Positions 1 to 8,627 of a stretch of 20,592 nucleotides of DNA are shown piece by piece. The notes beneath the pieces are model-generated. The model was not told where the DNA came from. It made no database searches and worked only from the letters and a program-made list of their open reading frames with translations. The position numbers were made by a program, and so were the translations under genes. How positions within the stretch are numbered: the stretch's first letter is position 1; each line of letters begins with the position of its first letter. Source of the DNA: Pelagophyceae sp. CCMP2097 (taxonomy: Eukaryota > Sar > Pelagophyceae); NCBI GenBank assembly GCA_026770575.1, contig MU657306.1, forward strand, positions 94,956-115,547. The letters are read 5' to 3'.

Positions 1-78
1 CCTACCCTCGCCCACGACCTCACCGAATCCCTCTTATACACCAGCTCCGAAGCCCGGCGACCCCTATTAAATAATTTT

Positions 79-239
79 AATTATTTACGTGGGCATTGCA
101 ATGGGATTTGGCTGTATCCTTCGGGTCCTCCGTGTGCCTCCGGCGCGCTCTTGTAATTTCAATTATTTACGTGGGCATTGCAATGGGATTTGGCTGTATC
201 CTTCGGGTCCTCCGTGTGCCTCCGGCGCGCTCTTGTAAT
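79..239. repeat. 82-bp tandem repeat, two copies
   Basis: Two head-to-tail copies start at 79 and 161. Each begins AATTATTTACGTGGGCATTG and ends at a CTCTTGTAAT. Over the repeated part the copies are practically identical, so the duplication is recent or maintained. The unit mixes an AT-rich head with a GC-rich tail. No convincing gene covers it, although one strand can be read open across both copies. The unit may continue as a longer array outside the window; only two copies are visible here. Confidence 0.9.
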
Positions 240-592
240 AAAACTAACCGAGGTAACAAAAGCTCGCTAAGATTTCGTCGTCGAATTCGAAGCGAAACTT
301 CGAAGCTACGTCGAGGGCCCCTGCCCCGGCAAGCCGGGGCTCGAGTCGTGGGGTACAGTTAAGTCAGAGGGTCCGGGTACAATGCGCTGCCGGAGGCGGA
401 GCGGGTGAAAAGCCCGCCCGCGCCGGAGCCGGGCGCTTTCGTGCGTCGGCGGCGGCGGCGTGCGAGCCGGCTGGGCGCGGGCCGTTTGTGCGGCCGCGCG
501 TGGCCGCGGCGTGCCGGCCCGCAGCGCGTGGCCGTGGCGTGCCGGCCCGCCGGTAGGGACGGGCCTCGGCGCACGCCTCGGCGGGTCGGCCG
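240..592. other. non-coding stretch 3' of the kinase gene, with a GC hairpin
   Basis: No gene is supported between the 82-bp repeat and the kinase stop at 593. A perfect 8-bp inverted repeat with a two-base spacer lies at 323-340 (GCCCCGGC AA GCCGGGGC). Open frames here on both strands are the usual by-product of high GC content. The stretch probably contains the 3' untranslated region and poly(A) site of the kinase gene, but no signal could be pinned down. Confidence 0.5.
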
Positions 593-2114
593 CTAGCGCT
601 GCTGCGCGTCGGCCTTGGGCGCTTTCGCCTTTGGCGGTGAGGCGGGCGTGCCGTTTGGATCGTTGCCCTCGAAGGAGCTCCGGTGGGAGAACTTGCGGAA
701 GAGCTTCTTCATGCTGTCCCCTTTTTTGTACTCTAGCGCCATCGACGGCACGGCCGTCTCGGCGATGCGCCGCGGCACGTACCGCCTGTCGTCGTCTTTT
801 GATAAAGACGGGACGTACGGCGGCGCTAGCTGCAAACGCTCCAGCTTCTGCCACTCCATTCTGCAGAACAGAGGCTGCTCCGCTAAAGCCTTCAGAGAGC
901 AAAGCCTCGTCTTCGGCCGCTTCTGCAGCAAAGCGCGCAGCACGTCCAGCATCGGTTGCGACCTGCAAAGGCGCCTCGGGGCTCGTTAAGCGCGGCGGCG
1001 ACAGAAAACGCACCACGCGGCATCGTAGCGCGGTTTCGACTTGACAATCCGCCAAAGCATTTTGTCTTCTTCCGCGGCGTCAAAGGGCAGGCGGCCCTTG
1101 AGCATGGTGAAGAGCAAAACGCCGAGGGCCCACCAGTCTACCGCAAAGTCGTACGGCTGCGCCAAGAGCATCTCTGGCGCCATGTACGCTGGCGTACCCA
1201 CAATGGACCGCGTCTGCGCCGCAAGCGCGTCCGGCGGCGTCGCGCCAGAGGCGAACGAGGACCGGTCCGAATGCGACTCGCGCAGCTCCTCGACTGACGA
1301 AGGCTGGCCGCGCGCGCGGCAGTCGCCCGCGGCCGGGGGCTTTAACCTTTTTGAAGCGCCGAAGTCGGAAACGGCGCAGTGGCCAGAGGCGTGCATCAGG
1401 ACGTTTTCCAGCTTGAGGTCGCGGTGCACGATGCCGTGAAGGTGCAGGTGCGCGCAGGCTAGCGCGATTTCGGCGACGTAGAACGCACTTCGCGACTCGG
1501 AAAAGCCGCCGCCGGCCTCGCGCAGCGAAATGTTCACGTGCGTGTGCAGCGAGCCGCCGGGGCAGTAGTCGACGACGAGGATGAGTCGGTCTCGCTCTTG
1601 AAACGAGTGGTAAAGTTTGAGAAGAAAAGGATGGTTGAACTTTCCTAAAATGTTCCTTTCCAGCATCGTGGCTTTCACAAACGACTCGCCCGCAGACTTC
1701 AAATGCGACTTTGGGATGATCTTCGCCGCGTAGACGCCCTCGTTGCGCCTATTAAGAAGCGCTCCGCACCTTATCCGCGCCAGAGCCCCTAGGAAACGCG
1801 CTTTCAGGAGAGACGCTGCAGCAAGGGGACTCGGAGAGGTGCCCGGACTTTGCGCGGACGAGGAGGACCTGCGCGCGCCGACTCGCTTTGGGCACTCCGG
1901 CCTTTGGCCCTCGCAGCTCTCCGGCCTTCCACCCTTTCTGAAAACGCACCTTTGAGAAGCCGCCCTCGCCGACGAGGTGGAGGATGCTGTAGGATACCTT
2001 TGAGGTGCCGTCGCGGATGAGGTTCTCGTCGCGATCCTTTGTCGCCACCGCGCTCGGCGGCCCGCCGCACGCGCAAAAGAACGACGGCCGTTTCGAGAAC
2101 CTACCCAGACGCAT
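593..2114 (-). CDS. AGC-family serine/threonine protein kinase
   Basis: Three exons: 2114-1933, 1748-1014 and 962-593, giving 428 aa. Splicing restores the kinase fold: glycine loop VGEGGFSKV (48-56), catalytic Lys70 in VYAAK, helix-C Glu near 91, HRDLKLEN (169-176, Asp171), DFG (189-191) and GTPAYMAPE (245-253). The following DWWALGVLLFTML is characteristic of AGC kinases. After the catalytic core an AGC-type tail is visible: a PPY.P motif, an acidic DDD run and a late LFRKFSH that weakly resembles a hydrophobic motif. The stretch between DFG and APE is about 60 residues, with a Ser/Arg-rich insert of roughly 35 beyond the usual AGC length. The chosen ATG has an in-frame TGA eight codons upstream. 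The first donor is GTGGAA and the second GTGCGT. The AGC subfamily (S6K, AKT, PKA or other) cannot be fixed by eye. Confidence 0.88.
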
Positions 2115-2135
2115 ACGGCCGCGGCGCCCCTTCGC

Positions 2136-2449
2136 TCAGAGCGGCTCGGGGCCTTCAGGCCGACGAATAGGGCCGACGCCGCGCCGCGCTTCTCGGCGGC
2201 CTAGCGTTTTGGCGTCCAGAGCCTGCCTCTTCGCGTTTTTGGCGGCTTGAAAAGGGCTTTCGGGCGCACCGCCTCTGCGTCGCTGCCTTCGTTGGCCTTG
2301 TGGCCGTCGGCCTTGGTGCCGCGCTTCGAGTTGTTGTACTTTGATTTTCTGGCCGTCTCCGAGATCATGTTCAACAGAGCCTGGTCGTCCTGCCCCTCGG
2401 GCTCGTCGATGGTGCCCCCATCGGCGTGCCCGCTCGGGTTCGTCGCCAT
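2136..2449 (-). CDS. small protein of unknown function
   Basis: The ATG at 2449 opens a charged, Gly/Asp-rich frame containing EPEGQDDQALLNMISETARK and a Lys-rich stretch. The preferred model removes a 47-nt intron (2269-2223, donor GTGCGC, acceptor GGCAG), joining exon 2449-2270 to exon 2222-2136 for 88 aa. Unspliced, the frame would stop at 2201 after 82 aa. No family is recognised. The stop lies only 21 bp before the kinase ATG, on the same strand and in the same frame, which leaves almost no room for a kinase promoter. These exons may therefore be 5' exons of the kinase gene joined by a splice I could not resolve. Confidence 0.5.
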
Positions 2450-2753
2450 CGGGGCCGCGCCGCCGACCGCTCGACCGCGAGTGGCCTCGCTTCAGTCTTC
2501 TCACGGCGGGTTACCCTCGAACTTGACTTTGCAACCCAGAAAATGCCAGATTTTTGAAAAATCGATGGAAGAATTTCGGTCAATTCGTATCGTTCGGTAC
2601 CGAAAGCTAGGGCGTAACGTCAGAGTAGACGCAGGGAGGCGAGGCACCTAACGCCCCGCATCGGGAGACCCCCCGAACTCTCCGATGCCGGACCGGCTCC
2701 TCCGCCGCTGCGGATTGCGATGCCGAAAACAGCCTTAGTCCGAACATCAAGCC
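2450..2753. other. intergenic region with two palindromic elements
   Basis: This is the 304-bp gap between the small gene (2136-2449) and the end of the VPS9-domain gene. It contains the perfect 12-bp palindrome TTCGGTACCGAA at 2593-2604. It also holds an imperfect inverted repeat, GCATCGGGAGA at 2658-2668 pairing with TCTCCGATGC at 2679-2688, about 66 bp 3' of the VPS9-gene stop. The stretch presumably holds the promoter of the leftward small gene and kinase and the 3' end of the VPS9 gene. No GTTTTAGCGA box is present. Confidence 0.5.
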
Positions 2754-5700
2754 TCAGTCGAGGTCGAGCTCGAGAATGTGTTGGACGGCTGCTTCAAACG
2801 TGGCGACGTAGTAGCCCGTCTCGCTTAGGCGCTTGTCCGGGTCGCAGAGCGTGCAGAGGACGCGCTGCAAAGAGGCGAGGCCTTCGATGTTTGCGTGGAT
2901 CAACACGTATATAAAGATCCTACGACCGTAGATGAACATAAAAAGAGCATAGATGCATCCTCACGGCAGGAAGTCGTCTGCGCCGAGGTGTCTGTCCGTG
3001 CCGGGGTGCTCGACGAGGTAGAGTGTGGGGATCTCTCGCGCCGCGGAGAGTAAGGCGTCAAGCTTGTCGCAAGGCAGCCTGTCGCAAAGGCTACGTTTGT
3101 ATCTAAGGGTTGTATCAAAGGTTGCATCATCAAACGCACGTGTAGCTGCCGATGTTGCCGAGCTGGTAGATTGCGCTCTCCCAGGAGGAAGGGGAGATGT
3201 GGTGGAGGGGGATGCCGCACGCGGTCTGGGGCATTTGCCTCGCTCTAGAGCATTGATGCTTCAGCTGCATCTCCTCGGCCTCGATGTCGTTTCGCAGGAG
3301 TGCGTGGACCTTTTCCATGAGGGGAACAAATACTTCCGTTTCGATTTGTCTGCGCACGGCCGCGGACAAAACTTGCGCCAAGTCGTCTTTCGCCATCGTC
3401 TCCCTTCTCCTCAAAACGCTCCGGGAGAGGAATCTGGAGCAGCCGTCGAGGATTGCCGCTTGGAGGTGGTCGATATACCTTTTGATCTGTTGGAGCATGG
3501 CAATGCCAGAATCAAAGTCGTGCGCCGCACTTTGAGCCACAATGTCCGCGAGTAAACCGTCAAACGCCGGCAAGCAAAGCAGCTGGTAAGTAGCGACTTG
3601 TGCGCTCTGCCGGAGGACGGCATCGGGGTTCTTTTCGAGCAGTTCTAAAGACTCTCGCCTTCGAGGCACGTCCAGAAACGCCTGCAGCAACCGAGCCACG
3701 TCGCCGCTCCGGGCGTGCAGCCTTGCGGAGAAGAACGACCCCGCGACGAGTCTAGAATGCCTTTCCAGTCTAGCGCGTCTGTCCTTGACGGAAGCTAAGC
3801 TTTCGTAAAGTGACGGCCTTCGTCCCGGAAAGTCCAACCCAGAAAGCGACGGCCTTAAAAGCGCGAGCTGCTCTCGGAGCTCGTCGAACTCGCGGAACCT
3901 TCGTTGAACGCTCCATTCGGCGCCGGCGAGGACGTCTAATACCCAGATGGAGTATTCAGTATGGTCGTCTTCGTAATTGGTCCCTAAAATCCGAATGCAA
4001 AGCGCAGGCCGAATCCGCCGCGTAGACACGCGCAGATGCGGCGGCCCCGACGCCCTTGATGCCGCCGCGGCCGAAAACGGCACCGAAGGCGCCCTTGGAG
4101 CCGCCGCGGCCGCGAACGGCGCCTCGGCCTTGGCCCCGGGCGAGTGCCGACTCGGACTCTCCTCCTTGCCATCAAACGGGTTCGGCGTCTCGCCGCCGTC
4201 GTCGCCGTATAGCGGCGCGCCGCCGGGCGCGCCGTCGCCAAAGTCGTACGCCGGTCCGTCCCGGCTCGCGTCGCCGCCGTCCCCGTCGAACGTCGCCTCG
4301 TCGCCGTGGCCCAGCGAATCGTCGGAGTCGTCGGCGGCGGCGTCGGCAGCGTTCGGAGTCGTCGTCATGGCCCTGGCGCCATCGGCGGCGGGGGTGCGCG
4401 GCGATGTCGGCGACGGCGGCGGCGACGACCGCGGCGACGGCGGCTCTTTGGCGGCGTCGGCGGCCGGGCCCGCGGGCGCGCGGAGCTCGCGGAGCACGTC
4501 CCACTGCTCGGACCGGAGCTCGAGCTGAGCCATGGAGGACGATAAAGCTACCGCCTGCGTCTCGTCGATGACGCCTTGACCCAGAAGTATGTGAGCCATC
4601 TTCCGCAAGCGCGGCGGCGCGCCGTCGCGCGACCGCCGCGGCCGAGCGCCGCGGCCGCGCCGCAGGAGCAGCACGACGGCGTTCGCGTCCGCCGCCTGGA
4701 CCCACGAGACCAACCTAAGGCGCAAACGCGTCCAATGCCGGCGACTGGGCGGGGCGGCTCACTCGACGAGCAACGTCGTGCTCTGAAAGTAGGCGTCGCC
4801 GACGCCTAGGAGCTCGTCGCCGACGTCGATGCCGGCGGCCTCTGCTCGGCCGCGCGCGCCGGCGGCCCGCGGGAGCGCGTGGACGACGAATCCCCCTCGC
4901 CGAGTCGCCTTGACCGTCAGCCCGAGGCCGGCCGCGTCGCCCCGCGCCGGAGGCAGCTGCGCGCGGAAGCATATGCCCTCGCGGACGGCGAGCGGGCGGT
5001 CCATCGTCGAGAGCTCAAGGAACCTGCGACTGCGGTTTTGGAGGGCCTCTTTTGGACGGCGTCTGCGCGCGCTCCCGAAGCGCCTTTCGATGCGTCTCTC
5101 CGGCGGTCCTCTGGCCTCTGACCGATCTGGCGCGTGGACGACGAAGCCCTCTTGCGCCGTGACCCGGTCATTCCCTCGCTGCGCCGGTCCGGGATGTTGG
5201 ACGCTTTTCGCGACGCGGCCGGCTGCCCCGGCGCAGGTCGGTCGTCGACGTCGGCCGCGGCCGGCACGTCGGGCGGCCGCCGCGGCCCGCCGTCGGGCGG
5301 CCGCCGCGGCTCGCCGTCGGGCGCCGAGGCGGCTCGTCGTCGGCTGCGCGGCGGCGGCGGCCTAGTGGCGTGGCTGCGAGGGGGCGCTCCGGGCGTCGAA
5401 CTGGGAGGAGACGCTGGCGAGCACGGCGGCGGCGCGCGCTGGTCCAGCGGCGGCGCTCCGAGCGAATGGTTCCGGACGAGGGGCTCCTTGGCGAAGGGCT
5501 CCTTGTGAGGTCCGCTCGGCGAGACACCGGCCCTGGGAGGCGGTGGCGGCGGCGGCGGCGGCGGCGGCGACCTGCGCTGGCGGTCCCGCGCGGCGGTGGC
5601 GCCGCGCGCCCGCTTGGGTGCACCCGTCGGAAGCATGATGCGCACCGCTGCCAGGCTGCCGAGCCGGTCGCCTCGACGAGCGGGCGGCGCGCCGAGGCCG

Positions 5701-5944
5701 TCGCCTCCGGCCCATGGTCGCGCGTTTGACCGGGCGCCTCGACGAGCGGCCCGTGCGTCGAGGTGTCCCACGTGACGGCCGGCCTGCGGCGCGGCGTCTC
5801 GCCGGCGCTGGGCGAGGCCGAGGCGCGGCGTGGCGCGGCGACGCACGCGGCAGTCACACACGCGGCAGGCTGCGGCGTCGGCGCTGCAACGGTCGAAAGC
5901 CGCAGAAAGTCGTCCGGCAGCTCGACGGCGCAGCGCCGCGCCAT
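2754..5944 (-). CDS. PDZ-PX-VPS9 domain protein, predicted endosomal Rab5-type GEF
   Basis: Firm exons are 5023-4763, 4714-3140, 3078-2965 and 2919-2754. Two upstream exons (5944-5772 and 5655-5164) are phase-compatible but tentative; the full model is 926 aa. Counting from Met at 5004, residues about 5-105 form a PDZ domain (GLGLTV, GFVVHALP, GIDVGDELLGVGD). A Ser/Pro/Asp-rich linker follows. PX lies at about 317-432, with RRFREF at 352-357, the usual basic phosphoinositide-binding motif. A helical region precedes VPS9, whose end reads LPCDKLDALL (607-616), GADDFLPIFIYVLIHANI (638-655) and ETGYYVATFEAAV (677-689). The invariant Asp (640/641) and Tyr (680/681) of Rab5 exchange factors are present. 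The inferred role is PI3P-guided activation of a Rab5-like GTPase on endosomes. The N-terminal part is proline-rich, with a poly-Pro run and an 8-residue DGxPRRPP repeat. Introns are 48, 61 and 45 nt in the firm part. Confidence 0.82.
5267..5324. repeat. 24-bp tandem repeat in the N-terminal Pro-rich coding region
   Basis: Units start at 5267, 5291 and 5315 (CGTCGGGCGGCCGCCGCGGC core); the third copy is partial. Read on the minus strand in the frame used for the VPS9-gene model, the 24-bp period encodes DGEPRRPP/DGGPRRPP. A period divisible by three that gives a clean peptide repeat supports this frame as coding. Confidence 0.75.
5545..5569. repeat. GGC trinucleotide microsatellite (poly-Pro on the minus strand)
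   Basis: About eight uninterrupted GGC units. On the minus strand they extend to an eleven-residue polyproline run in the proposed N-terminal exon of the PDZ-PX-VPS9 gene. Such a run could bind SH3 or profilin-type partners and is likely length-variable between strains. Confidence 0.8.
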
Positions 5945-6052
5945 CAGGCCCGCGTCCCGCCGCTCCGCGGCCACGCCAATGCGTCCCTTTCTCCGGAGTG
6001 CCGACAGTCTTCCGGAAATCCGTTAGGGATCGACCGTCCGTTGGGTCATTTC

Positions 6053-6324
6053 CTCTGGAGCGGGGGTAGCTTACGCGACGCGTGTCGTGGACGAGCAGGG
6101 CGTGGACGAGCAGTGATAAAGAGAGCTCCAAAGATTTCCGTAGAAAGAGGACACCGAGTATACCTGGCGAATGGGACGCGTCCGACGAGGACGCGGGCCT
6201 ACGGTATAGAAGGATTTCAAACCGCTCTCAAGGCTCTTTGTCACAGCACGCCAGCCAAGCTCTCACAGAACACCCGAAACTAATTCAGCGGAGGCTCTCG
6301 ATATGGAAGAACTAATCAAATCAT
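6053..6324. repeat. ~270-bp direct repeat, copy 1
   Basis: It begins TCTGGAGCGGGGGTA and ends AATCAAATCAT. It aligns with 6429-6693 at high identity, including the long shared block containing AGAGAGCTCCAAAGATTTCC. Differences are scattered substitutions plus small indels. No terminal inverted repeats or flanking target-site duplications are evident. Confidence 0.88.
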
Positions 6325-6428
6325 TTTCGGGGGTGAGAAAACCACTTGATCCAAGAGGCAGCCGAGACTGAACATCAAGGAGCGGCTGTTGACATGAAAA
6401 TAAGAAACCATCTGTCGCTGACGTATGC

Positions 6429-6693
6429 TCTGGAGCGGGGGTATTCGAAGGGTAGGCCGCGACGCGGTGGACGAGCAGTGACAAAGAGAGCTCCAAAGAT
6501 TTCCGTAGAAAGAGGACACCGAGTATACCTAACGGATGGGACGCGTCCGACGAGGACGTGGGCCTACGGTATAGAAGGATTTCAAAGCTCCTCTCGAGGC
6601 TCCTTGTCACTGCACGTGCCGGCCAAGCTCTCACAGAACACCCGAAACTAATTCAGCGGAGAACTTTCAAAAGTGAAGAATTAATCAAATCAT
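6429..6693. repeat. ~270-bp direct repeat, copy 2
   Basis: Second copy of the unit at 6053-6324, same orientation, offset about 370 bp, with 104 bp of unrelated sequence between copies. The shared 3' part ends CAGAACACCCGAAACTAATT and then an ATTAATCAAATCAT block that is AT-rich for this genome. Confidence 0.88.
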
Positions 6694-6833
6694 CTTTGCC
6701 TCCATCGAGCGGTCGCAGCACTCGAGGCGGCCGCATCGGCGGGGAAAGGGGCAGCCCCACCCAGGGTGGATCTTAAGCAAGCAAGGTACCTGCCAATTTG
6801 AAGACGAGACGAGTTTGGGGATGCACACACATC

Positions 6834-6862
6834 GTAGTTTTAAGAAAACCCACTAAAACTAC
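6834..6862. terminator. stem-loop 3' of the minus-strand small gene
   Basis: GTAGTTTTA (6834-6842) pairs perfectly with TAAAACTAC (6854-6862) around an 11-base A/C-rich loop. It lies 28 bp beyond the stop of the minus-strand gene that ends at 6891, so it would fall in its 3' untranslated region. The stem is AU-rich and unlike the histone mRNA stem-loop. A role in 3' processing or mRNA stability is only a guess. Confidence 0.4.
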
Positions 6863-6890
6863 ATAACATCCGACTTCCCAAACCCGAGGG

Positions 6891-7118
6891 CTAGGCGGCG
6901 GAGAGGGCTTGTTTGTCGATCTCCTTCTGTTCCCGTAGCTTCTTCTTTTCGGCCGTAGTTTTGGATTTCAATTCGCGTTCGACCCGACATGCCGCCCTGG
7001 CCGCGTCAAGTTTGGCCATGTCGGCTGCGACGTTCGCAAATGCCGCCGCTGCGATGTCGTAACGGATCCCAAAGCGAAGCGTAGGATTCCGTTGGATTTT
7101 GAGGTCCGTTGAACTCAT
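6891..7118 (-). CDS. small lysine-rich protein of unknown function
   Basis: Single-exon frame from ATG at 7118, 75 aa, beginning MSSTDLKIQRNPTLRFGIRY. An alanine-rich middle is followed by a strongly charged C-terminal helix (KSKTTAEKKKLREQKEIDKQ) likely to form a coiled coil. No family is recognised. Amino-acid composition and balanced codons look more like a real gene than the Arg-rich shadow frames around it. No intron is needed. The frame stays open 16 codons further upstream, so the start is uncertain. It may also be the last exon of a gene whose earlier exons are unrecognised. Confidence 0.45.
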   Translation of the reverse strand: MSSTDLKIQRNPTLRFGIRYDIAAAAFANVAADMAKLDAARAACRVERELKSKTTAEKKKLREQKEIDKQALSAA

Positions 7119-7302
7119 ACGTACGCGACGCGAGGCAGGAGAAATCACTCGAAGAGCGATCGGCACTCGCTCTCTCGCTCATCAACAATCAGCGCTCATC
7201 TAAGCAGAGCTCGGCGTTCGAAGGCCTGCCTCTCGGGCTCCGTCTCGAGGGCATGGGCCGCGCGGCGCCGCCGCGCAGCACCGTACCGCGCCGCGTCCGA
7301 AC

Positions 7303-7404
7303 CGATGCATCTTGACTCTACTGGGGAGATGTTAACACACCTGTGTTTCAGAAATACAATGACGACATATCTATCGTATTCATACTGGCTGACTAGTACA
7401 AAGC
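7303..7404. repeat. conserved island I, unit 1 (matches 7897-7998)
   Basis: A 102-bp block starting CGATGCATCTTGACTCTACT and ending GACTAGTACAAAGC. It is identical to 7897-7998 except at one position (T/G) and has no indel. Flanking sequence in the two units differs much more. The block is far less GC-rich than its surroundings. Confidence 0.9.
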
Positions 7405-7542
7405 TACGCCTCCCCCCGCGCCGCACCCGCTAAACCGCGCGCTCACCAGCCGCGCCTAGGTCTAAAGCCCTGTCGCGCGCGACCGACGGCGCGCGTCTTC
7501 ATCAAAGACGTGCGACCCCGCGTCCTTCTATATTCCGGCCGC

Positions 7543-7628
7543 CCTTGCTGATGATATGAACTGTCATGCACCACACCGAACTATACGTGTCGAAGAATAA
7601 CACCTAACGAACGATCGATTTATGAAGC
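7543..7628. repeat. conserved island II, unit 1 (matches 8129-8214)
   Basis: An 86-bp block beginning CCTTGCTGATGATATGAACT and ending TTTATGAAGC, identical at all positions to 8129-8214. It contains TGATGA, which resembles a box C element, but no matching box D was found nearby, so a snoRNA is not claimed. Confidence 0.9.
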
Positions 7629-7896
7629 TCAAAGTTCATACCGCGCCCACGAAACACCTGCTTGCCGCAACTCACCGGCTCCTCTCTAGGTTGACGCCGC
7701 GAAGCCGATGCTCCGGCCACACCCTGACGCGGAGTATGCCCTCATAAGCATACTTCTTTCATCTGACATGGATGATGCTGAGCTCTGGGGCGCGCGTCTG
7801 CTGAGGCCCGACGGTCCTTGCACTGGCACCGGCGCCTTTCTAAGATAGGGACCGCGCGGCGCCACCGCGCAGCACCGTACTGCGCCGCGTACGAGC

Positions 7897-7998
7897 CGAT
7901 GCATCTTGACTCTACTGGGGAGATGTGAACACACCTGTGTTTCAGAAATACAATGACGACATATCTATCGTATTCATACTGGCTGACTAGTACAAAGC
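7897..7998. repeat. conserved island I, unit 2
   Basis: Second copy of the island at 7303-7404, displaced by exactly 594 bp, with one mismatch. Confidence 0.9.
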
Positions 7999-8128
7999 AA
8001 CCCTCCCCCGCCGCGCGCGCAGACCCGCGCGCTCACCAGCAACGCCTAGGTAAAAAACTCTCCCGACCTACGGCGCGCGACTTCATCAAAGACTCGTGCG
8101 ACCCCGCGTCCTTTGATGTTTAGCCCAT

Positions 8129-8214
8129 CCTTGCTGATGATATGAACTGTCATGCACCACACCGAACTATACGTGTCGAAGAATAACACCTAACGAACGA
8201 TCGATTTATGAAGC
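8129..8214. repeat. conserved island II, unit 2
   Basis: Second copy of the island at 7543-7628, displaced by 586 bp. The 8-bp difference from island I reflects indels in the diverged spacer between the islands. Confidence 0.9.
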
Positions 8215-8627
8215 GCAAAGTTCAGACCGCGCCCGCCAAACACCTGCGTGCCGCAACTCACCAGCTTGCACTCTAGGTCGAAGCCAAGGCCGCAAAGCCG
8301 ACGCAGAGTATGACGTCTTAAGATACTGCTTTGACTCGACGACGGCGCTCTCGGGCCGCGCATCAACGAAGGCCCATCGGTCCTTCCACCGGCACGGGAG
8401 CACCGGATGCGCCTGTGTTTCCATCGGAGGACCGGGGACGAACTCGGGGGTGGGCACTCAGCAAGACGTCAGCGAGTCTCCCAGACAAGACTCGGTCTCC
8501 CAGACGACCAGACCCCGAGTGGAGGCACGATTAGGCGGGTCTCATCTTAGAGCGTCCGGGTCGCCCCGGCCATCCCACCACCTGCGGCGCGGCGTCAGTA
8601 CTTATTCTGTCAGTCACAGTCGTCCAT

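Larger units (their letters stand above)
5945..6890. other. repeat-bearing region without a convincing gene
   Basis: This stretch lies upstream of the PDZ-PX-VPS9 model and downstream of the small gene at 6891-7118. It is dominated by the ~270-bp direct repeat (listed separately). A short unrelated spacer lies at 6325-6428. At 6834-6862 a 9-bp perfect inverted repeat flanks an 11-base loop. Plus-strand frames through the two repeat copies share some peptide, but indels between copies break the frame inside the repeat, which argues against a conserved protein. Confidence 0.5.
7119..8627. other. 1.5-kb gene-free stretch made of a 594-bp tandem duplication
   Basis: No protein gene is supported. 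Two units of about 594 bp occupy roughly 7218-7811 and 7812-8405 (boundaries approximate). Each holds two highly conserved, AT-richer islands separated by diverged GC-rich sequence. From 8406 to 8627 there is unremarkable sequence, with a short duplicated GTCTCCCAGAC near 8475-8505, before the stop of the DUF4239-like gene. Confidence 0.7.

Noticed and set aside
1933..1956. GC-AG or GTGCGTTTT donor directly after GEGGFSK in the kinase
   Set aside because: Using the GTGGAA donor at 1932 keeps phase, is a standard GT donor and gives near-normal spacing from the glycine loop to the catalytic lysine.
6110..6290. Plus-strand peptides shared by the two ~270-bp repeats as a repeated gene
   Set aside because: Indels of +1 and +2 bases between copies put the middle of the peptide in different frames. 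The agreement at the ends is explained by DNA identity.
7320..7400. TG...CA ends of island I as a miniature LTR
   Set aside because: About 70 bp is too short, there are no target-site duplications, and the tandem arrangement is explained by the 594-bp duplication.
7546..7556. TGATGA in island II as a box C/D snoRNA
   Set aside because: No box D (CTGA) at suitable distance and no terminal stem seen; too weak to call.
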